Positions 47,145 through 57,200 are shown, counted from the stretch's first letter. The stretch: DNA of 64,000 bases from Halochromatium sp. (GCA_010912705.1 POWB01000003.1:159539-223538), one strand, 5' to 3'. Numbers and translations are program-made. Notes: generated by a model from the sequence alone, not told the origin.

Positions 47145-50100
47145 CTACTGCAACCGCTGGTTGCGCATCCGCCCGGCGATGGCCTCAGCGGCGCGCCGGG
47201 TCTCGGCTTGGCGCGCTTTGGTGGCGATGAAGCTAGCCATGTCGATCAGCTTGGGGCGCAGGCCGAGGTAGTCCGTGACCGCGTCGCGCAGGTTGGCCAT
47301 CACCGCCTCCGGCTCCTTGTCGGCGAGGAACTCCTGGATGGCGATGATCAGGGCGCCGAGCGGGGTGGGACCGATCTCGGTGCGCTCGGTCAGGTCGCGC
47401 GGCTTGAACTCGGTGACGGTCTTCAAGCGGGCGGCGTTGGGCTTAATGCTCGCCATGATCGCGGCATAGTCGGCGACACGGAAGGCCTTGGCGAAGTTCT
47501 GGTAGTTGTCGAGCTTGGAGGCGCCGGTGGTCTCCATGTCGAGCATGCGCAGATAGAAGCGTTGGATGCCATTGATCGCGCCCCAGGTCTCGGCGTCGAG
47601 GCCGTCTGGGACCAACAGACTATTGGCGGTCTCTGCGGCCTGGCCGACGATCTCATCGACGACGGTGGTCTCGCCTTTGCGGCGTGGGCGCAGTGCGAAG
47701 CTGGTGACATCCTCGCCGCCGATGCTGGTGAAGCCGGTCAGCACCTTGAGTGCCGCCGCGTAGCCGGCCATCTGCAGGTCCGAGTCGTTGAAGACCGGCG
47801 CGCCCAGCTTGGTCGCGGTCTCGGTGTTCAGATGCAGCATCTGCTTGATCTGCTCGTCGACCTCACGTTTCACCGCCGGCAGGATGCGCTGCTTGAAGCC
47901 GGGGCGATCGCCGGCCGGGCGCTTGCGCAGCATCAAGATCACGGTGCCCTGCACATAGCCGCCCTTCTTCAGCTCGGAGGTCGTTTCGGTGGCGATGTAC
48001 CAGGCGCCGACCACTTGCAGGCCGGCGGCCCAGAAGATGCTGACCATGTCGGACCAGACACCGGTGTCCTGATGGGTGAACATCACGCACTGCATGCCGT
48101 TGTCCGGCATCTGCTCGGTCATGGTCTTGTAGGCGTCCACCATGCCGCGGCGGAAGTCGTCGCCGGAGCCTTTGATGGCCAACTCGCGGCGCGAGTCCCA
48201 GGTCCATTGGTCGAAGGGTGGCGGTGGGTTCTTGCGTAGCCAGGCGATGAAGTATTCGGTGATTTCGTGGTAGTGGACGGCATCGGCGTATGGCGGATCG
48301 GTGACGAAGATGTCTACCTCATTGATGTCCATATCAGCGGCATGAGTGCGCACCTGACTGTTGGAAAGAAAACCTGTTCCACCCGGATAGTCATACCGCA
48401 GCACGTTCATCGCCGACCACCATGAGCGGACAGCGAAATTGAACAGGGTATTCAATGCTTGGTTGGAAAAGACATTCGCTGGTAAGTCACGACCGCCGCC
48501 ATTCTTGTGCGGTGGCGTTGAATGCCAACGGACCAATCGCCCGGAGTTGTCCAGTAGCGTGCTAACATTGAATTTGTCTGCGGGGCTCTTTGCTGCCTGA
48601 TTGAGCAAGGCCGCAGACAACATCGTGCGTGGGTCAAACAATTGATGCCAATACATCCAGCCGCGCGTGCGAATCGGCTCATCCGTTTTGTCGCCCGGCT
48701 CAATCGCCATATCCGGCACCAGCCCCCGCTCCTGCCAGTCGGCTAAATGCTTGGCCACTATCGAATCAACCCGACGCTCACGTTCCAAATCCTCCCCGGT
48801 CACCTCCTTAAAAAAGATCTCTGGCCGGTGCAAATCCAGGGTGTCGTGCCTCATCCACTGAATGCAATAGAGTCGCTCCTGAAAGACATCCTTCGGGCGC
48901 GGCTTGAAGTCGTGCTTATCCCAGCGCCTAAGCCGGTTTGTAGTGTTGCCATCCGCATCGCGGTAGTCGCCTCGCAAGGTCTTGACCGGGGTCAGATAGG
49001 TTCTGCCGTCCAGCTCATAGACCAGATTGCCATTCCGCACAGTGCCCTGCTCGGCAGCCTGCATCTCCGCCTCGGACTCCGTATTTTTGATCTCGATCTT
49101 GAAGCGCTTCTCGTCATGATCGGGGACCAGCTTGGCAACCACATGGTGCGTCTTCGAGATCACCCAGCTCGGCGCCATCGGCACCATCCAGCCGGTTTCC
49201 GGGCAGCGGGTCTCCAGGCAGTAGAGATACGCCTTGGCTCGGTTGCCCTGGCTGTCGTGCTCGATCCTTAATCGCGTGATGATCTGATCAACTTTTTTGG
49301 CCACATCCCGGTGTGTCCGCTCAATCTCGGCGCGCTGCTCGGGCGAGGCACCGATGATATTCAGTGCTCCCCAGGTCAACATACAGGCGATGGGGTTCAA
49401 GTCCGACGCATAGACATCGCAGCCTAGACGCGCGGCCTCGAAGGGAATCGATCCGCCGCCGCAGAACGTGTCGCCGACCTTGGGTCGATGGCCAAAGCGC
49501 AGGACTCCAAGCTGTTCGACCAGTTCCTGATGGGATTGCGCCTGAATGCCGAAGCGCCCCAGATGGGCGTTCACCGCCGGCCAGATCGGCGCATAGAGCG
49601 CGGCCTGATCCAACTCCTCCGGGCGTTTGCAGAGGGCAGCGCGCTCCTCGTAGGTCGAGAAGGTCGCGAGTGCTTGAGCCAGCATCTCCCGCTTGGCGTC
49701 CGGTTGGAGATCGCGCCGCCAGCGCAGAGTCAACCCTGGGTAGTCAGCAAGTTGAATGGGGAGCTGCAGCCGGTCGATCTCCTCAACGCTGTGGGAGGTG
49801 CCCTTGATGGTGTAGCTGAAAACGTGCCAGGGATGGACCAAGGCGACCCGCTCGGCGATGTCGGCGGGCTTGAGTTTTGGCTCACGTCGTGCCAATCCCG
49901 CGTTATCGAAAGCCATCAGTCGTTCAAAAATCTCCAGATCCTTCTCCGGATCATCGGTTTGAGGCAGCAGACTGCCAAGCAGGATCGCGCGGACCAAGAT
50001 CAGAGGTTTGCGCCCCTTCCAATAGGAACCCAGGGCGGTCAGCGTTTGCCCGGCGCCGGCCTTGCGCTCACGCTGCGCTTCGAACGACACCTTCTGCGCC

Positions 50101-50168
50101 GGAAATACGGCTTCGATCAGCGCCGGGGCGTCCTTGAGGGTGAAGGGTTGGGGGCTTTGAACACTCAT
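47145..50168 (-). CDS. DUF1156 DNA methyltransferase of an Hma-like defence system
   Basis: This protein of 1007 residues has the N-terminal DUF1156 motif LIEAVFPAQKVSFEAQRERK and GSYWKGRKPLILVRAILL, which marks this anti-phage-associated family. The SAM-binding motif is DTFCGGGSIPFEAARLGC (about 233). The catalytic DPPYADAVHYHE (about 624) marks an N6-adenine or N4-cytosine methylase. The long distance between the two motifs includes large inserts. The start overlaps the HepT-like gene by 4 bases. Its 3' end recurs twice further along the island. The target sequence is unknown. Confidence 0.92.
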   Translation of the reverse strand: MSVQSPQPFTLKDAPALIEAVFPAQKVSFEAQRERKAGAGQTLTALGSYWKGRKPLILVRAILLGSLLPQTDDPEKDLEIFERLMAFDNAGLARREPKLKPADIAERVALVHPWHVFSYTIKGTSHSVEEIDRLQLPIQLADYPGLTLRWRRDLQPDAKREMLAQALATFSTYEERAALCKRPEELDQAALYAPIWPAVNAHLGRFGIQAQSHQELVEQLGVLRFGHRPKVGDTFCGGGSIPFEAARLGCDVYASDLNPIACMLTWGALNIIGASPEQRAEIERTHRDVAKKVDQIITRLRIEHDSQGNRAKAYLYCLETRCPETGWMVPMAPSWVISKTHHVVAKLVPDHDEKRFKIEIKNTESEAEMQAAEQGTVRNGNLVYELDGRTYLTPVKTLRGDYRDADGNTTNRLRRWDKHDFKPRPKDVFQERLYCIQWMRHDTLDLHRPEIFFKEVTGEDLERERRVDSIVAKHLADWQERGLVPDMAIEPGDKTDEPIRTRGWMYWHQLFDPRTMLSAALLNQAAKSPADKFNVSTLLDNSGRLVRWHSTPPHKNGGGRDLPANVFSNQALNTLFNFAVRSWWSAMNVLRYDYPGGTGFLSNSQVRTHAADMDINEVDIFVTDPPYADAVHYHEITEYFIAWLRKNPPPPFDQWTWDSRRELAIKGSGDDFRRGMVDAYKTMTEQMPDNGMQCVMFTHQDTGVWSDMVSIFWAAGLQVVGAWYIATETTSELKKGGYVQGTVILMLRKRPAGDRPGFKQRILPAVKREVDEQIKQMLHLNTETATKLGAPVFNDSDLQMAGYAAALKVLTGFTSIGGEDVTSFALRPRRKGETTVVDEIVGQAAETANSLLVPDGLDAETWGAINGIQRFYLRMLDMETTGASKLDNYQNFAKAFRVADYAAIMASIKPNAARLKTVTEFKPRDLTERTEIGPTPLGALIIAIQEFLADKEPEAVMANLRDAVTDYLGLRPKLIDMASFIATKARQAETRRAAEAIAGRMRNQRLQ

Positions 50169-50503
50169 TCGCTTGCCTCAGCCAGCATGGACTGTACCGC
50201 ACTCTCCAAGGCGACGAGAGGCTGCCCAATGACACCCTGAACAGTCAGTGGATCAATCTCGCCAAGATACGCATGAACGAGAATATTGCGGAATCCACTG
50301 ATCTGCTTCCAGGGAATATCAGGAAAACCGGCCTTGAGGTCATCGGGAAGGTGCTGTGTTGATTCGGAAAGCGTTTGCAGGTTGCGGATCGTCGCGTCAT
50401 AGAGGATGTCATCCTCCAGCAAATCGCCACGCGCCTGAATGCGTCTGATCTTGGCGATGCAGTCCAGAATGTGGCGGGCATGGAGCGGCCAGGGTTTGGT
50501 CAC
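50165..50503 (-). CDS. HepT-like HEPN (DUF86) ribonuclease toxin
   Basis: This HEPN protein of 112 residues has the Rx4-6H motif in SGFRNILVHAYLGEI, helical throughout, with the YDATIRNLQTLSESTQHLP segment. In characterised MntA-HepT pairs, HepT is an RNase that is inactivated by AMP or polyAMP modification by the partner. It overlaps the nucleotidyltransferase gene by 4 bases and the methylase gene by 4 bases, so all three are probably translated from one transcript. Confidence 0.93.
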   Translation of the reverse strand: MTKPWPLHARHILDCIAKIRRIQARGDLLEDDILYDATIRNLQTLSESTQHLPDDLKAGFPDIPWKQISGFRNILVHAYLGEIDPLTVQGVIGQPLVALESAVQSMLAEASE

Positions 50504-50790
50504 AGATCAATGGCCTCCGTCAAAATGGCCGACCGCAGGTGGCGATTGAGTTCATGCTCTGGGATCAGATCAACAGGGCGACCAGCAATCCTGGCGAGTT
50601 GTTCAGCCAGCGGCATTCTCTGGTTAAAGAGGTCATAACCCCGCGGTAGATCGACTAGAAAATCGACATCGCTTGTGGGTGTTTCCTGGCCCCGCGCCAC
50701 CGAGCCGAAGATGCGAATCCGGCTGGCTCCGTGCGCCCGAGCAGCGGCAAGAATCGCTTCGCGTTGTGTTCTCAGTTCCTCAAGCAGCAT
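50500..50790 (-). CDS. MntA-like minimal nucleotidyltransferase antitoxin
   Basis: This protein of 96 residues is a minimal nucleotidyltransferase with RIRIFGSVARGQETPTSDVDFLVDLPRG (GS plus DxD catalytic motif) and PVDLIPEHELN. In the MntA-HepT family it AMPylates HepT at the tyrosine of the Rx4-6H motif. A short stretch in its leader resembles the leader of the helicase gene at 44.26 kb. Confidence 0.93.
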   Translation of the reverse strand: MLLEELRTQREAILAAARAHGASRIRIFGSVARGQETPTSDVDFLVDLPRGYDLFNQRMPLAEQLARIAGRPVDLIPEHELNRHLRSAILTEAIDL

Positions 50791-50869
50791 GTCAGGGGCT
50801 TTCCCGTTTCAGTGGCGCGCCAAATCGGCGTTTAATCGATCATGACTAAAGTACAGCATTACCTAGGCG

Positions 50870-52603
50870 TCAGGCGATGAGATCTTCTTTTTGCAATTCG
50901 TCAAAAAACCTGTCCAAGATCTTTTTGTTACGTTCAATGATTTGCTGCTCGCCAAAGTCGTCGTAGGCCAGCAGGCTGGCAATTTCGCTAATTTTGCTTG
51001 CTTCTTTGTTCTTTCCGCGGCGTTGCGCGCCGCTGTAGATCTTCTTTTTATCGGCAAAATGGTAATCCGATGCTTTGATATTAATGCTGGCCTCCAGCAG
51101 TATCTTGTTCCCCAGCGAATCAAGATTGCGCTTATCTTTGAGACCGCCTTGAATTTCTTGACGCTTCCTTGAGTAGATATGTTCCAGATGAAAGATGTCC
51201 TTGAGATCAAGCAGCGGCTGCTCGGCAAAGGTATAGGCATACCAAGTGATCATGGAGCGCGTCACATTGCGTTGATTGGTAAACTCAAAATTCTCGAAAA
51301 ACGAGCGCGCTTGCCCTTGCTTGAATCGATGCTTGGCAAAGGCCACATCGTCACCATTGACAACTCTCACCATCTCATCATAAACAGGCGTGCGCAATGC
51401 ATTGACACCAGGATTGGTTATCGCATAGGCAAAAATGAACGCGGTGATTTTAGCGAGGAACTCACCAAACTTGATGTCATCCAAGTATCCGTCGTCGGTG
51501 CGATGTTGCAGAAAATAGACCGACGTCAGGTAAAACCACATGCCATTAGGCGCGTAATGCAGCACAAAGAGCTTTTTAAGCACCCCCTCCGAGAACCTTG
51601 TTTTATCCTGCTGCATGACGCTCTGCCAGAACAATGCCAAGGCTTTTAGCTCGGCTAATGTCTTTGGCTCTTTCAAGTACTGATATTTGTTGCGCTCATA
51701 GAACTTACGCAGCGCTTCGGTGGTCGTGCTCTTGTTCCCTTCCTTGGCGCGCAAGAAATACATGTAGCGCGCGAAGAGTTCATCCATCGGCGTACCGGTG
51801 AGCGGATTGAAGATCGTGCTGGTGATTTCCTCCAAGTCCTTCCACTCATTGATGAAGTCCTCTTTCTTGTCAACACTGCTGTAAAACTTATAAAACTGGG
51901 CTTTGAAGATGTCCGCATCGGAAAGCGGCAGACCACGGTCATTGAGCGTTGAAAAGATGCGCAGTGCGGTATCCTGGGATTCCGCCTCAATCGGCAACAA
52001 AATACAGTTGTTCAGTATACGCGCTGGCAGGTACGCAAAATAACCAGGAAATTTCTGCAAGAAACCTTCGATTTTGTTCTCAAAAAATTGATAGTTCTTG
52101 ACATATTGACTCTTGCTGTTCGGCTGCACGATACCAGTCCGAAGCAGATCCAGAAACTCTTCTTTATCCGCATCCGTTGCCACTTCGGAGTTAATTTTCA
52201 GCTTTGTTTTATCGGGCGAGCCAAAGGCATCGGTCTTCCAAATGCACTTCTCGATCAACTCACGCGTGAGCTTTGAGTTTCTATCCTGCATGTCGGCGAA
52301 GCGGTCATAAAAGGCCCGCAGGATAATCATCAGGGTCGTCAGGCGTTGCTGACCATCAATGACTTCAGATTTTCCGTTTTCGTTCTTGTACGCCACGATT
52401 GAGCCAAGAAAATATTCTTCATTCTCATCGAAGTCGTCGCAGTTATCATTGGGAAAGGAGAAGACAAACATGTCATCCCAAAGCGTTTGGCATTGCTCTT
52501 CATCCCAAGCATAAGCGCGCTGATAGTCCGGAATGAGAAAATCGGCTTTCTTATCGGAAAATAGATCCAGAATCGTCTTCTGATCGACGTTTAACTTTGA
52601 CAT
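50870..52603 (-). CDS. DUF262/DUF1524 protein (GmrSD-like type IV restriction)
   Basis: This protein of 577 residues has DUF262 features: PDYQRAYAWDEEQ (residues about 25-37), FLGSIVAYKN, and VIDGQQRLTTLMIILR (ParB/Srx-like nucleotide-binding motif). The C-terminal part has DIFHLEHIYSRKRQ and NLDSLGNKILLEASINIKAS, which fit the DUF1524 HNH-like nuclease. GmrSD-type enzymes cut modified phage DNA. The gene is AT-richer than its neighbours (clear from many AAA, TTT, GAT codons), so it was probably acquired separately. It lies between DUF3780 and MntA-HepT genes. Confidence 0.9.
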   Translation of the reverse strand: MSKLNVDQKTILDLFSDKKADFLIPDYQRAYAWDEEQCQTLWDDMFVFSFPNDNCDDFDENEEYFLGSIVAYKNENGKSEVIDGQQRLTTLMIILRAFYDRFADMQDRNSKLTRELIEKCIWKTDAFGSPDKTKLKINSEVATDADKEEFLDLLRTGIVQPNSKSQYVKNYQFFENKIEGFLQKFPGYFAYLPARILNNCILLPIEAESQDTALRIFSTLNDRGLPLSDADIFKAQFYKFYSSVDKKEDFINEWKDLEEITSTIFNPLTGTPMDELFARYMYFLRAKEGNKSTTTEALRKFYERNKYQYLKEPKTLAELKALALFWQSVMQQDKTRFSEGVLKKLFVLHYAPNGMWFYLTSVYFLQHRTDDGYLDDIKFGEFLAKITAFIFAYAITNPGVNALRTPVYDEMVRVVNGDDVAFAKHRFKQGQARSFFENFEFTNQRNVTRSMITWYAYTFAEQPLLDLKDIFHLEHIYSRKRQEIQGGLKDKRNLDSLGNKILLEASINIKASDYHFADKKKIYSGAQRRGKNKEASKISEIASLLAYDDFGEQQIIERNKKILDRFFDELQKEDLIA

Positions 52604-52804
52604 TCTGTCCTCTACTTGTTTTATATCAAGTCAGGCTAACAGGTAGGCTATCCGTTTGAGATAGTGAACCAAATAAGAATTAGGCAATGATCACATCAGC
52701 GCCGGGCATCCTTGAGAGCAAACAGCTCGAGCCGGGGTTGGTCATGTCTGGGATACATCGGTTTTTTGTTCCTTCTCCGCTTCGCGATTCTGCTGAGCAT
52801 CCGC

Positions 52805-53042
52805 TCAGTGAGGCAGCGCTTCGCCGATCTCCGCTAAAGCCTCAGCCACCAGCGAAGGGCTGAGGTACAGGCCTTCGCTGATCAACTGCTCAATGACCGG
52901 TTGAGCGGCTGGTATCCACCCCTTGCGTCGGGCAGCAAGCAGGGTGCCTAGGGTGGGCACTGAACTCACATAGCCATGACCATCCATTGACAGGATGCAA
53001 AAAGATCAACGGTGATGCATTGACGATCAGCTTGTCAGGCAT
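52805..53042 (-). pseudogene. Internally deleted DUF3368 PIN toxin
   Basis: From the ATG at 53042 the frame reads MPDKLIVNASPLIFL, the N-terminus of a DUF3368 PIN toxin with Asn in the DxN-like start. After about 23 codons a frame change leads to VSSVPTLGTLLAARRKGWIP and LISEGLYLSPSLVAEALAEI, which is the C-terminus of the same family. About 100 central residues with the other catalytic acids are missing. The start overlaps the UPF0175 antitoxin gene by 16 bases, as in intact pairs. The toxin is therefore dead. Confidence 0.82.
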
Positions 53043-53284
53043 GCGATCTCTTTGCGCAACGCAGCCATGTCTGTTTGCACGGCAGGCACGCGGCGCCGAT
53101 ACAGTTCATTGAGAAAAGCGGATCGGGTGAGCCCGAGAATCTCGGACGCCTTGCTTTGGGAAATTCGTCCCTCTGCATACCACTGAACAACTGCTGCGCT
53201 CTTGACCTCGCGAGCAAATTCGTCTGGTCCCTGTCGCAGCGCGGAGAGCGCGCCAGGATCAAAATCGAGCATGACCTGTGGCAT
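53027..53284 (-). CDS. UPF0175 antitoxin
   Basis: This protein of 85 residues belongs to UPF0175: FDPGALSALRQGPDEFAREV then AVVQWYAEGRISQSKASEIL and LTRSAFLNELYRRRVP (helix-turn-helix). Normally paired with a DUF3368 PIN toxin, whose remains follow. With the toxin inactivated, it may be an orphan that survives as a transcriptional repressor. Confidence 0.9.
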   Translation of the reverse strand: MPQVMLDFDPGALSALRQGPDEFAREVKSAAVVQWYAEGRISQSKASEILGLTRSAFLNELYRRRVPAVQTDMAALRKEIACLTS

Positions 53285-53309
53285 TGGGTCTCAACCTCTT
53301 GAAACGCAG

Positions 53310-53594
53310 TTAATCGAATAATCCCAACCTCTGATTTGGCAAGGGGGCGTCGCTGCCCAGGGATTCCGCCCAAGCCTGAACGGCTTGGTGATCGATCACG
53401 CGGCCGGCGTCTACATCGGCCAGGGCCTCCTGGGTCAATCGGTCACGTTCTTCCTCAAGGGCAATCCAGGAGGCCAAGGCTTGCTTGATGACCCAACCGC
53501 GTGAGCGCTCCAAACGGTCGGCGGCCTGGTCCAGCTTTTCGGCTAGAGGAATGGGAACATGAGCGGTCAGCACGCGGGTTTCAGCCTTTGCCAT
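53310..53594 (-). CDS. CopG/ParD-like antitoxin without visible toxin
   Basis: This ribbon-helix-helix protein of 94 residues starts MAKAETRVLTAHVPIPLAEK and continues with AADRLERSRGWVIKQALASW. It ends in an acidic helix (ALADVDAGRVIDHQAVQAWAESL), the toxin-binding part of ParD/StbD antitoxins. An upstream in-frame start at 53639 was not chosen. The usual ParE-type partner is missing: the next gene downstream is the UPF0175 gene after 25 bases. Confidence 0.82.
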   Translation of the reverse strand: MAKAETRVLTAHVPIPLAEKLDQAADRLERSRGWVIKQALASWIALEEERDRLTQEALADVDAGRVIDHQAVQAWAESLGSDAPLPNQRLGLFD

Positions 53595-53665
53595 CGGCAG
53601 TTTCCTCGGGGTGGTCAGCAATGATTCATCGTTAATCATATCTCATCGCTTTTACTGGGGTGGGC

Positions 53666-54298
53666 CTAGTCGTCGAACAGCCCGAGCGACGGTTGCGGGC
53701 GCTTGTCCGCGCTGGTCAGCAGTCGACGGGTGCGCATCAGCTCATTTTGCGCCACATCGCCGAGCGCATACCGCAAGGCAACCCGCCAGCCGTGCTCGCC
53801 ATCTTGCAGGCCGCCACTGGCAACGGCGGTCATGCCAAACAGCCACCAGCGTTCTTCCGGGCGCAGGGCTAACCAATTACGCACGGCGAGTGGGATCTTC
53901 TCCGGATCGAGCTGCTCGATGGCCCAGGCCAGCACGCACAGCTCCTTGCCGAGCAGACGGTCGACCGGATTGTCACCGACCTTCCAGGTGCCGGGGGCCA
54001 GGTTGTGCGCCTTGAGCCGGGCGTTGAAGGCACGCTGCACCTCGGCGCGAATGCCGCTCCAACGCAGGCGCGGCAGCATCACGCGATCCAGCACCTGTTC
54101 GGGAGCCGTGCCAGCACCCATGCCCAAGTGCTCGCTGATCAGCACGGCGCTTGAACTCCCGCGTGGGATGCTGACGACGAAGTGATGCGGATCGGAGGTG
54201 GCTGGCACGCCAAAGCCCAGGGTCTGGTGGGTATACACCGCTTTTGCAGTCTCCTTGCGCGATCGAGCGGTGCGCACCTTGGCGACAGCGGTGCTCAT
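53666..54298 (-). CDS. DUF3780 defence-associated protein
   Basis: This protein of 210 residues resembles the anti-phage-associated DUF3780 family: TLGFGVPATSDPHHFVVSIP then RGSSSAVLISEHLG near the N-terminus, and an acid/aromatic segment RPEERWWLFGMTAVASGGLQ. No nuclease or ATPase motif is obvious. It overlaps the DUF499 gene by 4 bases (ATGA), so the two are translationally coupled, which supports a joint function. The identification rests on the neighbours as much as on the sequence. Confidence 0.82.
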   Translation of the reverse strand: MSTAVAKVRTARSRKETAKAVYTHQTLGFGVPATSDPHHFVVSIPRGSSSAVLISEHLGMGAGTAPEQVLDRVMLPRLRWSGIRAEVQRAFNARLKAHNLAPGTWKVGDNPVDRLLGKELCVLAWAIEQLDPEKIPLAVRNWLALRPEERWWLFGMTAVASGGLQDGEHGWRVALRYALGDVAQNELMRTRRLLTSADKRPQPSLGLFDD

Positions 54299-57200
54299 AC
54301 GTCCTGATCCACATCACCCGCGGCCAGGCCGATCCCGACCAGCTCCGCGAACTGTTTCAGGGCATAGCCGTCGCCAAAGTCGATACCACCGCGAATCGTG
54401 ACCTGCACGCTCGCCTGTTCGTCGCCGATCGCCTCGCGCACGCCGCGAATGGCGGTCTCGATGGCGGTGGGCGTCAGTTCCCGTTCATTGAAGCGGATCT
54501 GCACGCCATGCTCGCCTTCGCCGATGACGATGATCACGCCGCGCAGGCGAATGTCGGCGCGATCCTGAAAGGTATTGATGAGTTCGAAGACCTTATCGGT
54601 GTTGTCGATGGCGATGCGTTTACTGTCGCTGATCCGGGCCGGCTTGGCGTCGTCGATGATCAGCCGGTCGTCGCCATCGGCCGGGATGCTGATCTTCGTG
54701 GTCTTCTCGACCTCGCCGGCCTTGGCGGCGACTAAGAGGGTCGTAGCCGCGGCTGGAACCGCAAAGGGCTCGCGGTAGAGCGTGCCTTCCTTGGGGTTGG
54801 TGCCGTCGAGGCTGTAGTGCATCTCCGCAGACGGCGTACAGCGCAGCTCGAGCTTGCGCCCATCGGCGACCTGGTGCAGCTCATGGCGAATGGTCAGCTC
54901 GGCGGTCCAGCGCGTCGGCTCGCCGGTCTGGTATTTGCCGCTGCTGTCGATGGCGATGAAATAGAGCGTCGCCTCGGTGGTGCGGTACTCCTCCAGATCC
55001 TCGACCTGCTCGTCCTGTTCAGAGACGGATGAGGTCTTGAGGACATAGACGCGCGGACTCTCCCCGGCATTGCGCGGGGTGAGGGAGAGGCTGGTTTCCC
55101 CGGTCTCGCGGTTGGTGCTGAGCGTGATCACGTTGACCGAGGTCTTCTCGGCTGGAAAGGGTCCCTTCTCGAGCTGGCCGTCGGGGTGTTGCCGCCAGCG
55201 GCCTTGTTTGAGCGCCTCATCGCGCAACAGCTCCAGCCCACGCGCGCCCGGCAGCCAGGGCCAGGTCGGATCGGTCTTGGCACGCATGACCAGATCGCGC
55301 CAGGGCACGCGCCGATCCGAGGCGGACCAAAGGAAGGTCTCGGCCATGGACCAGTAGTTCGGCAGCTCGTCCTGCATATCGAGCGTGAGCTTGTTGTCGC
55401 AGCGGGCGCTGGCGAGCAGCTTCTCGATCTGCGCCTCGGCGGCGTAGTCGCCTTCGCCAAAACTCAGCCCGTTGTCGATGGTGGCCATGACCAGCTTGCC
55501 CTCGCCGCCCCCGCTGGGACCAGGGTAGAACAGCCGGTTGTAGGCGCCGGAGACGGCCTTGGTGAAGCGCTCTTCGAGCTCCTCGAGCTTGTCGCGGGCC
55601 TCGTCATAGAGGCTGTCGCCGGGCTTGAGGTTGGCGTGGATCTTCTCGATCGCGTACAGCTCGCGCAGCCGCGCCTCGACCTCGTTGGCCAGATGGCTGT
55701 CGTTGCCGGACAGGATGAGGACGTTGTTCTTCTCCTGCTGGAATTCATAGAAGCCCCGGATCGCCTCGGGTGGCGTGCGGCCATCGGGCTGCACCACCAG
55801 TAGGATGCGGCTGCCGGATAGCTTCACATCGTCGAGCCGTGGCATGATCTGGACTTCTTGGTAGGCAGCCCGAGATTGACTCTGTGCCTTGAACAGGCCA
55901 GTCAGACGATTGATCAGGGCCTGTTCGAGCTTGGGTGCCGGGACTTGGCGGGCATCCCGCTCGATACGCCGACCGAGATTCTCGGTTTCCTTGAAGTAGA
56001 ACTGCTCGCTCTCGCGGTGCAGGTACCAGGCGCGATCGCGCAGGCGTTCGAGTCCGTTGAGGAACTCGTCAGGTTTGTTGTGCGGAGCAACCAGGTATTC
56101 GAGGATCTCGGCCTGGGTGAGCCCAAAGCGGCCTTCCGCGGCGCGCGACAGCGAGGCCGACAACACCAGCTTGGCGACCTGCGCGGTGGCATCGCCGCCG
56201 AGATCGGCATCGATCTCCTCGGCGCGCGCGTTGCCTTGGTCGGCGATGTCGTTGACCACCGCCGGTAGCAGCGCTGGATTAATACGCTGGACCTCATCGC
56301 GCACCTCGACGCTGTTGAGATCCAGATGCTGGGTGCCGATCAGGAAGACATCATTGGCCTCCCGGGTCCAGACACTGCGCAGCAGGCGGGCGGTGAACTG
56401 CATCAGTCCGCGGGTCTGGCGAAAGCCTTCGTTCTCCTTGAACAGGGCCACCAGATTCTTGAACGAGGGATGGAAGGGATAGGTCTCGCGGACTTCTCCC
56501 GCCACCTCCTCCATGGAGCGGGCGGTGATGTAGCCGCCGTCCTCAGCCGCTTTGACCTGCTCGGCGAAGGCCTCGGCGACGGCATCGATGGTCCGGTCAT
56601 CGGGCAACTCGGTGAACAGGCGTTTCTTGAGGATCTCGTAGATCTCGTTGCCGGCGAGCTGGACCGGCGTGATGGACTGGGCTTGGCGATTGGATTCCTG
56701 CTTCAGATTGGACATGACCCGCGCCAGGTCCTTGGTCTGCGCCTCATAGCTGCCGGCGAGGTTGGCGATCACCACACAGCAGCGCGGGAGCTTGATCGCG
56801 GCGGTCAGCAGGTTGCTCAGGCTGTAGGTGACCACATCAGCGAGCGAGCCCTTGCCGACGGCGCGGGTACTGGCGTTGAGCAGATAGGGCGGCAGCTCGT
56901 CGAGCAGGATCAGGGTCGGTGTCTCGCCGATGATCGCCATCCATTTGGCCTCGTCGACGCCGCGTGGACCATCGACCCAGTGTGGGCGAATCTGCTCCAC
57001 CTGCCCCAGTTGCTCAGCCAGTTCACCCCAGATGTAATGATCGGGGTCGTTGCGACCGTTGAACGCCGCGATGCGCGCGGGTCCGAAATCCAGGCGAGCG
57101 GCCAGCTCGGCGGGGAGCACCTCGGCACGCAGCGGTGGATGCTTCGCCAGCAGCCCCAAGGCGGTCATCATGTGCGTCTTACCGCCGCCCATCGCTTGGG

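Noticed and set aside
46842..48239. Plus-strand open frame of 465 codons opposite the methylase
   Set aside because: Shadow of a GC-rich gene; the minus strand encodes intact methylase motifs.
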